DNA of 10,299 nt, taken from the NCBI GenBank assembly GCA_022758935.1, contig JAEMQG010000048.1, positions 1 to 10,299 of the forward strand, given 5' to 3'. Shown one piece after another: positions 1 through 5,894 of the stretch. This DNA comes from Candidatus Nitrosopumilus sp. GTDB lineage: Archaea > Thermoproteota > Nitrososphaeria > Nitrososphaerales > Nitrosopumilaceae. The translations under genes and the position numbers were made by a program. The first letter of the stretch is position 1; each line of letters starts with the position of its first letter. A model generated the notes under the pieces. It was given only the letters and a program-made list of their open reading frames with translations, did no database searches and was not told the DNA's origin.

Positions 1-212
1 ATATAACCATGATAGACCTCAAAAAAGAAAGCAAAGTATCTTTAGATATGTTTGGTGGATTTTCAGACTATATTGTATATGAAGGAATGTTGCTGAAGGG
101 TTGGCCTGTTAAAACTATTGTAAGGGGACAACTAGTCGCTGAAAATTTTGAAGTTGTTGGAAATCTAGGTTATGGAGAATTTGTTCAACGTCATTCTTCC
201 AAAAATTATTAA
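1..212 (+). CDS. Dihydropyrimidinase/hydantoinase-like amidohydrolase, C-terminal fragment (5' end outside window)
   Basis: The reading frame is open from the left edge (codons in phase from base 3) to a TAA at 210-212, so this is the last ~70 residues of a longer protein; the ATG at 9 is internal. The visible part resembles the C-terminal beta-sandwich end of D-hydantoinase/dihydropyrimidinase: 'MIDLKKESKVSLDMFGG', then 'FSDYIVYEGMLLKGWPVKT', then 'IVRGQLVAENFEVVG' and a final 'GYGEFVQR'. The EG-x4-GWPV-x-TIVRG-x-LV pattern is typical of this end of the family. These enzymes hydrolyse cyclic amide bonds of dihydropyrimidines or hydantoins with a metal centre. The metal ligands would lie upstream and cannot be checked, so the exact substrate is open; allantoinase or dihydroorotase-like relatives remain possible. 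The gene converges on rpiA across a 403-bp gap. Confidence 0.8.
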   Translation, partial: ITMIDLKKESKVSLDMFGGFSDYIVYEGMLLKGWPVKTIVRGQLVAENFEVVGNLGYGEFVQRHSSKNY

Positions 213-336
213 CCATCAAATACTGTATTATTAAGAATATGATGAAAAATATTGATATTGGATCTTAAGACCAAAAACGGTTAGTTGCTTGGTGAGAGTT
301 CCAATTAAATTTATTTTATCATAGTATTTAGATCAT

Positions 337-387
337 ACTGATAATTCCTATGCACATCTTTTAAGGAATCTTTTTGAAATTATCAGT
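337..387. repeat. 10-bp perfect inverted repeat with 31-nt loop
   Basis: ACTGATAATT at 337-346 is exactly the reverse complement of AATTATCAGT at 378-387. The loop holds a second, shorter complementary pair (ATTCCT 344-349 / AGGAAT 364-369) that competes with the outer stem. In RNA this would be a mostly A-U stem-loop. It lies 125 nt past the hydantoinase stop codon. It could be a 3'-UTR hairpin or part of a small RNA. Confidence 0.6.
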
Positions 388-442
388 CTTTGTAATCCAA
401 TACAGTCATTCGCTCGTCTATTAGCTAACCAATGTCCAAAAG

Positions 443-460
443 TTGGGTAATTTTACCCAA
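443..460. repeat. 18-nt perfect palindrome TTGGGTAA-tt-TTACCCAA
   Basis: An 8-bp perfect inverted repeat with a 2-nt centre, 443-450 and 453-460. The form resembles a binding site for a dimeric helix-turn-helix regulator, but no promoter or start codon of a clear gene follows it. Alternatively it is part of a larger fold with the TCCCG/CGGGA pair at 462-466/487-491. Confidence 0.5.
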
Positions 461-522
461 ATCCCGTAATCCTTAATTCTAAAATTCGGGAAGAGGCTGG
501 CCTAAATCAATTGTTCAGTATT

Positions 523-538
523 AAAGAAAATTTTCTTT
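523..538. repeat. 16-nt perfect A/T-rich palindrome AAAGAAAATTTTCTTT
   Basis: The sequence is its own reverse complement with no spacer, so it cannot form a stable RNA hairpin without opening the centre. It supplies a T4-C-T3 run in both directions. Given its place between converging genes, it may serve as a bidirectional T-rich termination region. ATCAATT occurs on both sides (506-512 and 540-546). Confidence 0.45.
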
Positions 539-546
539 GATCAATT

Positions 547-606
547 ATGTCCGAAAAAAGCAATAAATCAAAATTTGTATACCAAAAATATTGGAATCAA
601 CTTTAA
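547..606 (+). CDS. Possible 19-aa micro-ORF, unrecognised
   Basis: ATG at 547, 19 sense codons and TAA at 604-606. The peptide begins MSEKSNKSKFVYQ and is rich in Lys, Ser, Tyr and Trp. A TATA-like TATTAAAG at 519-526 lies at the spacing expected for a leaderless transcript starting at about 547-549. It sits in the gap between converging genes, antisense to any rpiA 3' UTR. It could equally be the start of a decayed gene or chance. No function can be assigned. Confidence 0.2.
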   Translation: MSEKSNKSKFVYQKYWNQL

Positions 607-615
607 AGTAATCTT

Positions 616-1290
616 CTAAATAATCTCAAATTTACCGCCAGTCATAGCTCTGTAAATAATATCTGGTTTTCTGACAAATATTCCAGACTCCATCACTCCT
701 GGTATCTGCTTTATTTTTTGGGAAAGTACTTTGGGATTTTTGATTACTCCAAAGTTGCAATCCAGAATAATATTTCCATTTTCTGTAAAAAAAGGATAAC
801 CTTTGTCAAGGGAACGCAGTTCTGTTTTCCCACCTAATTTTTTTATTGCATTTATTACCGAATTTCTTGCAAGAGGATGGACTTCTACTGGAACTGTTCT
901 TGTAAAGTTTTTAACAAATTTTGATTCATCTGCCATTACTACTATTTTATTTGCTAAACTAAACAAAATGTTTTCACGTAAAAGAGCCCCGCCCCCTCCT
1001 TTGATTATGTATCTTTGAGAATCAATTTGATCAGCACCATCAAAAACAACATCAATGTGATCAATTTGATCTGCTTCTACTAATGGAATGCCTTTTTTTT
1101 CTGCAATTATTTTTATTTGTAATGAGGTAGACACTCCTCTAATATTGTAATTTTTAACTTTGATTAATGATGAGAGTGAATTTACCAAAGTTGTAGCTGC
1201 CCTACCACTACCAAGGCCAACCACAAAACCATCTTTTACAAATTTTAATGCATCATTTGATAATGCCTTCATGGCATCATCGTAAGACAA
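616..1290 (-). CDS. rpiA: Ribose-5-phosphate isomerase A
   Basis: Interconverts ribose 5-phosphate and ribulose 5-phosphate in the cytosol, supplying ribose for nucleotides. The 224-aa length fits RpiA (about 220-230 aa). Visible motifs: the phosphate loop G-L-G-S-G-R (residues 25-30), D-G-A-D at 84-87 (the two Asp of the active site), K-G-G-G-G-A at 97-102 (catalytic Lys) and R-E at 105-106, whose Glu106 is the likely general base. All expected catalytic residues are present. The start is a TTG at 1290, directly after the TAA of the upstream gene, with GAGGT at 1298-1302 as a well-placed SD. The ATG at codon 7 would cut into the first helix and is less likely. It is the last gene of the minus-strand cluster. 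A T6 run on the minus strand (554-559) may end the transcript. Identification is secure. Confidence 0.95.
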   Translation of the reverse strand: MSYDDAMKALSNDALKFVKDGFVVGLGSGRAATTLVNSLSSLIKVKNYNIRGVSTSLQIKIIAEKKGIPLVEADQIDHIDVVFDGADQIDSQRYIIKGGGGALLRENILFSLANKIVVMADESKFVKNFTRTVPVEVHPLARNSVINAIKKLGGKTELRSLDKGYPFFTENGNIILDCNFGVIKNPKVLSQKIKQIPGVMESGIFVRKPDIIYRAMTGGKFEII

Positions 1291-2247
1291 TTACTCTACC
1301 TCTGCCTGCTCAATCTTGGAGAGAACTTTCATTATTTCACCTTTGATTTTATCTAGGTCATCTGAATTATCTTCATCAAAATCATCTTCTAGTATTGTTG
1401 ATTGATTTGATTTCTTTTGCTGTTCAAGTGCTTTGTATTCAGTTATCTTTGTAATTTCTTTGTTATTATCTGGTTTTGTTTCAAATTTAATTTCAGGTTT
1501 TATGCTAACTGATTCTATGATCTCTATTTTATCTTCAATTTTTGGTTTCACTATGTTCCTTACAATCTCCTCTTTTGAGATAATTGTCTCTTTGTTGACA
1601 CCTACTTTTGGTTCATCTATATTTTCAAATAATGGGAATTTTAATTCCTTGTTTGAAAATCTAGTTAAAGTGGTTAATTCAATTGATTGTTTTGATGGTA
1701 TTGCAATTGGATCTAACTTTGTCTCTTTTGATATTTCAAAGTTGAATATCTTTTCACGTGATTTCACTTCCACTTTGTTTTCTTGTTTTGTTTCTGGTTT
1801 GATCTCTGATACTTCCTTTTTCTTTATTTCTGGGATGGATACATTCACAGTTGTAATCTTCGAAGATATCTCAAATAATCTCTCATCCAGTTTTGATAGT
1901 TTTTGATCCATTAATGTAATCAAGCCATCACCAACTGGACCCAAATCTGGATGATGACTGGCAGTTTCAAGTTTTTCTAATCTTGCTAATACTATTCCCA
2001 GCTGGTGTTGATACTTTGACAATAATTTATCATGTTGAATCTTTGATAAATCAGAATCTGTCTGATACAATCTGGAGATTGTTTTAGTAAGAATATCTTT
2101 TTCAATTTTTAGAGAAGTTATTTGACTTTTGATATGTGAACTTGCACCGAGGCTTAGCAATTGTGTTTTATTTCTTGGTACTTTTCTTACAGCAGCGGCT
2201 GTAGCAACGCCTGCTAGTGAACTAAGAATAATTACAATCTCTTGCAT
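1291..2247 (-). CDS. Unrecognised 318-aa protein: N-terminal hydrophobic helix, coiled coil, long charged linker
   Basis: I do not recognise a family. Residues about 3-20 (IVIILSSLAGVATAAAV) form one hydrophobic segment, followed by basic RKVPRNK, suggesting a membrane anchor with the bulk in the cytoplasm; a signal peptide is possible but less fitting. Residues about 40-140 have heptad-like patterning with many Leu/Lys/Glu/Gln and look like a coiled coil. Residues about 145-285 are low-complexity, rich in Lys, Glu, Ile and Thr ('KPEIK', 'EIKPETK' like pieces), probably disordered. The end is acidic (DDFDEDNSDDLDK) and closes with an amphipathic helix of about 20 residues. The ATG at 2247 touches the L37e stop (TAG then ATG) with no clear SD, and its stop touches the rpiA start, so it should be translated from the shared mRNA. 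It could be a structural or scaffold protein; this is a guess. Confidence 0.75.
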   Translation of the reverse strand: MQEIVIILSSLAGVATAAAVRKVPRNKTQLLSLGASSHIKSQITSLKIEKDILTKTISRLYQTDSDLSKIQHDKLLSKYQHQLGIVLARLEKLETASHHPDLGPVGDGLITLMDQKLSKLDERLFEISSKITTVNVSIPEIKKKEVSEIKPETKQENKVEVKSREKIFNFEISKETKLDPIAIPSKQSIELTTLTRFSNKELKFPLFENIDEPKVGVNKETIISKEEIVRNIVKPKIEDKIEIIESVSIKPEIKFETKPDNNKEITKITEYKALEQQKKSNQSTILEDDFDEDNSDDLDKIKGEIMKVLSKIEQAEVE

Positions 2248-2415
2248 CTATGTATACCATTTAATCCAGGAATACTTTCTGCGTTTTGCCTCTGGAAAAC
2301 CACAACTGGCACACTGATGATGGCGTTTATGAAGTGCATTATTGCCACATCTTCTGCATCTGATATGTGGTTTCTTCTTTGTAAACCCACCCATTGAAGT
2401 TGTGCCCCTCGTCAT
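2248..2415 (-). CDS. rpl37e: Large-subunit ribosomal protein eL37 (L37e)
   Basis: A 55-aa protein of the large ribosomal subunit that binds 23S rRNA through a zinc ribbon. It begins [20 protein letters not shown]. Zinc ligands are C20-x2-C23 and C35-x2-C38, and between them is the basic 'HKRHHQ' stretch. The tail is R/K-rich and ends KWYT. Length and Cys spacing fit archaeal L37e (about 55-62 aa). The ATG at 2415 has AGGTGA at 2422-2427 as SD, and that SD includes the stop codon of the LSm gene upstream, so the two are probably translationally linked. The LSm-L37e neighbour pair is known from many archaea, which supports both calls. Its stop abuts the start of the coiled-coil protein gene. 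Confidence 0.95.
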   Translation of the reverse strand: MTRGTTSMGGFTKKKPHIRCRRCGNNALHKRHHQCASCGFPEAKRRKYSWIKWYT

Positions 2416-2425
2416 CCAAAATCAC

Positions 2426-2662
2426 CTAATGCTGTGCTGGAGGAGGGGATATCATGACAACATTGTCCCCTCTAACGACAATGGTTCCGAGGCTTTTTGT
2501 ATTGCCTTCAGCGAAAACTTCCTCTGAAGAGTCAATTAGCAGATTCATGTGCTGATCAAAACCGAGTAAATTACCTCTAATTGTTTTGCCACCTTTGAGC
2601 TTTATCAATACAATTTGATTGATACTCTCATCCAATACTTTTACTGCCATATCAACGGACAT
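2426..2662 (-). CDS. lsm: LSm/Sm-like RNA-binding protein (SmAP)
   Basis: A 78-aa archaeal Sm-like protein. The family forms seven-subunit rings that bind U-rich RNA and takes part in RNA processing and tRNA/sRNA metabolism. The Sm1 motif spans about residues 17-50, with K-G-G-K (23-26), G-x-L-x-G-F-D (30-36) and the RNA-binding D36-x-H38-M39-N40. The Sm2 motif is L-G-T-I-V-V-R-G-D-N at 58-67. All RNA-contact residues I expect are present. The short tail ends SPPPAQH. The ATG at 2662 is preceded by GTGA at 2668-2671, a weak SD; Met5 is an alternative start. A TATA-like box at 2696-2704 would give a leader of about 10 nt, so this gene may open a sub-operon with L37e, the coiled-coil protein and rpiA. 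Confidence 0.95.
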   Translation of the reverse strand: MSVDMAVKVLDESINQIVLIKLKGGKTIRGNLLGFDQHMNLLIDSSEEVFAEGNTKSLGTIVVRGDNVVMISPPPAQH

Positions 2663-2693
2663 CTATTTCACTTATTGACTTTGATATTGAGGG

Positions 2694-2705
2694 ATTATAT
2701 TAAAA
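2694..2705 (-). promoter_or_regulatory. Probable TATA box for LSm-L37e sub-operon
   Basis: The minus strand reads TTTTAATATAAT, close to the archaeal TATA consensus. Its centre (about 2700) lies 38 nt before the LSm ATG, which predicts transcription from about 2673 with a short leader that contains the GTGA at 2668-2671. It overlaps the last few bases of the creatininase-family gene. Confidence 0.45.
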
Positions 2706-2707
2706 TT

Positions 2708-3442
2708 TCATTGGTGTAACTTTGAACTATGCCCTGTGAGGTAAGTTTGACACTTTTTTTCAAGATTTCTTAGTATTTCATCAAAAATTAATAATCCATC
2801 TCTTTTTGTGGCTTTTCTTGGATCTCCCCATATTCCATTCTTAGTAGCTTTTGGAAATGATTTTGATGCTAATCGTTCTAAACTATTAATTTGTTGCTGA
2901 TTCAGACCATCAGTTATCAATCCTTTCCTGGCCAATTTCATTTTTACATTTTTTGATATTGCAAGCATCAGCGAAGTCTCTACAAATCCTCCATGATCAA
3001 ACTTTCTTTGCATAAAATGCCAGTATGAAAGAGAAAAAACTCTGAGATTATTTTTTGATAATTTTTGCAATTTCTTATCAATATCTCTCAAAGTATTTTG
3101 ATTTCCATAATGACCATTAATGATAAAAACCGTCTTGATATTGTTTGCAAGAAGTGACATGCACAACTCAGTCAGCAAACTATGAAGTGTTGATTCTTTG
3201 ATGCTCAAGTTGAAAAATGGTGCATGTTCAAATGAGACACCATAAGTTATTGTAGGCAAAAGTAGGAAATTTTTCTTTTCTGATAATTGTCTTGCAATCT
3301 CAGTAACAATATCTGAATCAGTTGAAATTGGTAAATGTGGACCGTGTTGTTCTATTGAACCAACAGGAATTACTACAATTTGATTTTTCTTCTTAATGGC
3401 TTTTCTCAGATTTGGATCTGACTGAGATTTAATTTCTATCAT
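2708..3442 (-). CDS. Creatininase-family amidohydrolase (possible ArfB-like formamide hydrolase)
   Basis: Belongs to the creatininase/MftE/ArfB family of metal-dependent amidohydrolases. At 244 aa it is of usual length. Visible motifs: P-V-G-S-I-E31-Q-H33-G-P-H-L-P-x2-T-D42 (metal ligands E31, H33, D42), N-G-H111-Y-G-N (usual form NGHGGN) and D149-H-G-G-x2-E155-T-S. The full metal site is thus present. Known activities include creatinine hydrolysis, peptide cleavage (MftE) and, in methanogens, deformylation of the formylaminopyrimidine intermediate of riboflavin/F420 synthesis (ArfB). Because thaumarchaea make F420, an ArfB-type role is plausible, but this is inference. The start at 3442 lies 5 nt after the purU stop; the GTGA of that junction serves as SD. 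Confidence 0.88.
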   Translation of the reverse strand: MIEIKSQSDPNLRKAIKKKNQIVVIPVGSIEQHGPHLPISTDSDIVTEIARQLSEKKNFLLLPTITYGVSFEHAPFFNLSIKESTLHSLLTELCMSLLANNIKTVFIINGHYGNQNTLRDIDKKLQKLSKNNLRVFSLSYWHFMQRKFDHGGFVETSLMLAISKNVKMKLARKGLITDGLNQQQINSLERLASKSFPKATKNGIWGDPRKATKRDGLLIFDEILRNLEKKCQTYLTGHSSKLHQ

Positions 3443-3447
3443 CTAAT

Positions 3448-4323
3448 TCACTTGGATTTAATGTGAACCTTTCTCCATCTAACTTCTAGTTTGTTTTCTA
3501 GATGCATTCTTATTGCTTTTACCAAAGTATGTGCTTCCAATTTTTGACCATTTGATTTTATTTCATCCAAAGTATCATTTGGATCAACATTAAAAGAATC
3601 TTGAAAAATTATTGGCCCCTGATCTAGATTTTCAGTTACATAATGCGCTGTTACACCAACAATTTTTGTTCCCCTCTCATAGGCTTGTGCATATGCAAGA
3701 GCACCCGGAAATGCAGGTAGTAATGACGGATGAATGTTGATTATTCTATTTGGATATCTCCAAACAAAATTAGGGCTAAGAATTCTCATGTATCTTGCAA
3801 GTGCAATTAAATCAATTTTATATTTTTTACAAATTTCTAATATTTTTTCTTCTGCTTTTTCTTGATTCTGTTCTTCAATTAAAATAAATGGAATTTTTGC
3901 TTTCTTTGCAATGAACTCTAGAGTTTTTTCAGTGCCTATAATAATAGAAATATTTCCTACCAGTGATTTTTTTTTAGTGGCATCAAGTATTGTTTCCAAA
4001 CAAAGTGGTTCTTTTGTAACTAATATTGCAATGTTTTTTTCTAAGTTTGTCTCATGATGTGTATTTACATCCATCTTTTCTCTTTTTGACAAGGCTTGAA
4101 TTCCAGAATCAAATTCCTTTACATCAACCTTCTTTGTAAAAGACACTTCTAGATACATTCCAAAAAGTCCTTTGATTACATTTTGATTTACTTTTTCAAT
4201 GTTTCCACCTTTCTCAAATACAAAATTAGTAAACGCTGCAACTATTCCCTCCCTGTCTTTTCCAACGACTGTAATTCCTATTATGATCTTTTTCATAACT
4301 TTTTTTTTACAACGTTTTCTCAT
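3448..4323 (-). CDS. purU: Formyltetrahydrofolate deformylase-like protein (ACT + formyltransferase domains)
   Basis: PurU hydrolyses 10-formyl-tetrahydrofolate to formate and tetrahydrofolate. Two domains are visible: an N-terminal ACT-type domain (about residues 12-90, 'GKDREGIVAAFTNFVFEKGG') and a C-terminal formyltransferase-fold domain (about 95-285). The catalytic triad of the fold is present: N196 and H198 in I-N-I-H-P-S-L-L-P, and D234 in L-D-Q-G-P-I-I; the His-to-Asp spacing of 36 matches PurN. The ACT domain separates it from PurN and methionyl-tRNA formyltransferase. At 291 aa it is slightly longer than E. coli PurU (280). The start is uncertain. ATG 4323 would suit a leaderless mRNA from the TATA-like box at 4345-4353 but adds a basic MRKRCKKKV; ATG 4296 (282 aa) gives a conventional N-terminus but has no SD. 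It begins the minus-strand cluster, 30 bp after tRNA-Leu. Confidence 0.88.
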   Translation of the reverse strand: MRKRCKKKVMKKIIIGITVVGKDREGIVAAFTNFVFEKGGNIEKVNQNVIKGLFGMYLEVSFTKKVDVKEFDSGIQALSKREKMDVNTHHETNLEKNIAILVTKEPLCLETILDATKKKSLVGNISIIIGTEKTLEFIAKKAKIPFILIEEQNQEKAEEKILEICKKYKIDLIALARYMRILSPNFVWRYPNRIINIHPSLLPAFPGALAYAQAYERGTKIVGVTAHYVTENLDQGPIIFQDSFNVDPNDTLDEIKSNGQKLEAHTLVKAIRMHLENKLEVRWRKVHIKSK

Positions 4324-4344
4324 TATTAATCATTCACAGAAATT

Positions 4345-4353
4345 TACAATAAA
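4345..4353 (-). promoter_or_regulatory. Possible TATA box for purU
   Basis: The minus strand reads TTTATTGTA, centred about 26 nt before the ATG at 4323, so transcription would begin at or next to that ATG. It lies directly after the 3' end of the tRNA gene, so a tRNA-purU read-through transcript is an alternative. Confidence 0.35.
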
Positions 4354-4438
4354 TGCGGGAGGTGGGATTTGAACCCACGAACTCCTAAGAGATAGGGTCC
4401 TAAGCCCTACGCCTTTGACCAGGCTGGGCGACTCCCGC
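4354..4438 (-). tRNA. tRNA-Leu, anticodon UAG
   Basis: Reads CUN leucine codons, chiefly CUA. On the minus strand the acceptor arm is GCGGGAG/CTCCCGC, the D arm begins GCCCAGCCTGG, the anticodon stem TAGGG/CCCTA encloses the loop CTTAGGA (anticodon TAG), and the T arm is GTGGG-TTCAAAT-CCCAC. The variable arm of about 14 nt (TCTCTTAGGAGTTC) makes it a class II tRNA, as expected for leucine. The discriminator base is A. CCA is not encoded (TTT follows), so it must be added by CCA transferase. No intron is present. Length 85 nt. Confidence 0.96.
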
Positions 4439-4485
4439 ATCGAACTTGCCATTAAACACAAATTTATCTATTATTGAAGTAAATT
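4439..4485. promoter_or_regulatory. Divergent promoter region between tRNA-Leu and phosphohexomutase gene
   Basis: Only 47 bp separate the 5' end of the tRNA (minus) from the ATG at 4486 (plus), so both promoters must lie here. The A/T-rich block 4451-4470 (attaaacacaaatttatcta) offers ATAAATTT on the minus strand about 26 nt before the tRNA, and on the plus strand a weaker ATTAAACA about 30 nt before the ATG, compatible with a leaderless mRNA. The two pre-initiation complexes would overlap. Confidence 0.4.
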
Positions 4486-5877
4486 ATGACAAAATTTTTT
4501 GGAACTAATGGAATTCGTGGAGTGTTTTCTGAAGATTTTACACTTGAATTTGTACATGACATGACATTAGCAATTGCAACATACTTCAAAGTAGGACCAG
4601 TGTTGGTAGGGTATGATGGAAGAGAATCTAGTCCAATAATTGCAAAAGTTGTATGTTCTGCGCTAAATTATCTTGGAATAGATTGTAATGACGCAGGATT
4701 TGTACCAACACCATGTCTTGAATATGCTGTAAAAAAACTCGGTTATTCTGGTGGAATAATGATAACTGCATCTCATAATCCTCCACAATACAATGGGATT
4801 AAAACTGCTGCAAAAGATGGTGTGGAGATTTCACGAGAGGATGAACTTGTAATTGAGAATATTTTTGAGCAAAAAAATTGGATGAAAAATCCTCCAAGAT
4901 GGGGAATTACAGAAAAAGAAATTAGAACAGTCGATGTTTATGTAAATGGAATAATCTCCCAAATAGATTCAAAGAAAATAAGATCAAAAAATCTTGTAGT
5001 TGTCTTAGATTTAGGAAACGGTGTACAGGCAGTATCGGCACCTACACTTTGCAAAATGCTTAGCTGCAAAGTATTTTTAGTCAATGAAAAAATTGATGGC
5101 TTATTTCCAGGACGTGGTTCAGAACCAACTCCACAAAATCTTTCAAAACTATCTTTAACAGTTAGAGAAAATAGCGCAGATCTTGGAATTGCATTTGATG
5201 GAGATGGTGATCGAAGTATTTTTTGTGACAATAAAGGTAATATACTTAATGGAGATACCTCTGCATTGATTCTTACAAAATTTATCTTACAAAAAAATCC
5301 ACATTCTTTAATTGTTACATGTTTGAATTCAGGTTCAAGCATAGAACTCATTGCAAATAAATTTGATTCACAAGTGATTCGTACAAAAGTTGGAAGTGTT
5401 GAAGTATCACGGAAAATGGTTTCAACAAATGCACTGATTGGTTTTGAAGAAAATGGCGGATTTATGTTTGGAAAACATAATCAGGTAAGAGACGGGTGTA
5501 TGACTCTGGCTTTAATGCTGGAACTTTTAGCTACGTCTGAAAAAACACTTTCTGAAGAAATTTCTTATCTACCACCTTCTTTTACAACAAAAGATAAAGT
5601 CACATGTTCTTACGAGAATGCTTTAAAACTAATCCACTCGTTAAAAGAACAATTTCCTAATTCGGACACAACTGATGGAATAAAAATTACAAATAATTCT
5701 AGAAACTGGATAATGATTAGACCCAGTGGAACTGAACCGATAATTAGAATATATGGCGAAGCTGAAAATCAGGCAAAACTTGACACTTTGATGTCCAAAT
5801 ACCTCCAAAAAGTAGAGTCTATCATTACCGATAACACTTTTAAAACCAATAGTAGGCATGATTGGAATGGAGAATGA
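4486..5877 (+). CDS. glmM: Phosphoglucosamine mutase / phosphomannomutase family enzyme
   Basis: An alpha-D-phosphohexomutase that moves phosphate between C6 and C1 of a hexose phosphate, feeding nucleotide-sugar synthesis for glycans and S-layer glycosylation. At 463 aa it has the usual four-domain length. Motifs in order: F-G-T-N-G-I-R-G (5-12), the phosphoserine loop T-A-S96-H-N-P (94-99), the metal loop D-G-D-G-D-R (238-243), the sugar-binding G-F-E-E-N-G-G (319-325) and the phosphate-binding R-P-S-G-T-E-P (412-418). All are intact. GFEENGG and the starting FGTNGIRG fit archaeal GlmM-like/PMM proteins, but glucosamine, mannose or glucose phosphate cannot be told apart by eye, so the symbol is provisional. 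The ATG at 4486 lacks an SD and is probably leaderless. Its stop lies 20 nt before the L7Ae ATG. Confidence 0.9.
   Translation: MTKFFGTNGIRGVFSEDFTLEFVHDMTLAIATYFKVGPVLVGYDGRESSPIIAKVVCSALNYLGIDCNDAGFVPTPCLEYAVKKLGYSGGIMITASHNPPQYNGIKTAAKDGVEISREDELVIENIFEQKNWMKNPPRWGITEKEIRTVDVYVNGIISQIDSKKIRSKNLVVVLDLGNGVQAVSAPTLCKMLSCKVFLVNEKIDGLFPGRGSEPTPQNLSKLSLTVRENSADLGIAFDGDGDRSIFCDNKGNILNGDTSALILTKFILQKNPHSLIVTCLNSGSSIELIANKFDSQVIRTKVGSVEVSRKMVSTNALIGFEENGGFMFGKHNQVRDGCMTLALMLELLATSEKTLSEEISYLPPSFTTKDKVTCSYENALKLIHSLKEQFPNSDTTDGIKITNNSRNWIMIRPSGTEPIIRIYGEAENQAKLDTLMSKYLQKVESIITDNTFKTNSRHDWNGE
5838..5844 (+). promoter_or_regulatory. Possible TATA box for the L7Ae operon, inside the end of glmM
   Basis: TTTAAAA at 5838-5844 predicts a transcript start near 5868, giving the L7Ae gene a leader of about 30 nt. 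This would let the translation cluster be expressed independently of glmM. Confidence 0.35.
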
Positions 5878-5894
5878 TCCCTAAAGGGTGACAT
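5867..5894 (+). promoter_or_regulatory. Kink-turn-like hairpin over the L7Ae ribosome binding site
   Basis: CCC (5879-5881) and GGG (5886-5888) can pair around a UAAA tetraloop. They are flanked by GAU on the 5' side (5876-5878) and UGA on the 3' side (5889-5891), which allows a U-U pair and tandem G-A/A-G pairs as in a k-turn. AUG (5867-5869) and CAU (5892-5894) could close a short outer stem, leaving a 6-nt bulge (5870-5875) where 3 nt is standard. The SD GGTGA (5887-5891) is inside the structure. L7Ae is the archaeal k-turn-binding protein, so feedback on its own mRNA is a natural reading. The stem is short; this is a prediction. Confidence 0.35.

Larger units (their letters stand above)
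213..615. other. Long convergent intergenic region with inverted repeats, no recognised gene
   Basis: These 403 bp separate two converging genes, where only short terminators would be expected. No ORF of convincing length lies on either strand. Visible structure: a 10-bp perfect inverted repeat (ACTGATAATT 337-346 / AATTATCAGT 378-387), a perfect 8-bp repeat with 2-nt centre (443-460), a 5-bp TCCCG/CGGGA pair (462-466/487-491), and a 16-nt A/T-rich perfect palindrome (523-538). A 19-codon micro-ORF starts at 547. T-rich runs that could end transcription occur on plus (371-375) and on minus (the complement of A6 at 554-559). It may hold a non-coding RNA, a decayed gene or just 3' UTRs; the sequence alone does not decide. 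Confidence 0.6.

Noticed and set aside
239..341. Box C/D sRNA suggested by ATGATGA (239-245, C-box-like) and CTGA (338-341, D-box-like)
   Set aside because: The boxes are about 100 nt apart with no good D'/C' pair between them; archaeal C/D RNAs are about 60 nt with tight spacing.
1433..1906. 157-aa plus-strand ORF opposite the coiled-coil protein gene
   Set aside because: It is hydrophobic/Ser/Phe-rich, as expected from the reverse complement of a Lys/Glu/Ile-rich frame, and has no family features; the minus-strand frame has operon-perfect junctions.
2129..2527. Two plus-strand ORFs of about 60 aa (2129-2317, 2342-2527)
   Set aside because: They are antisense to L37e, LSm and the start of the coiled-coil gene, which are well supported by motifs and SD placement.
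4938..5351. 137-aa minus-strand ORF inside the phosphohexomutase gene
   Set aside because: The plus frame carries all family motifs in this stretch (DGDGDR and neighbours); the antisense frame shows none.
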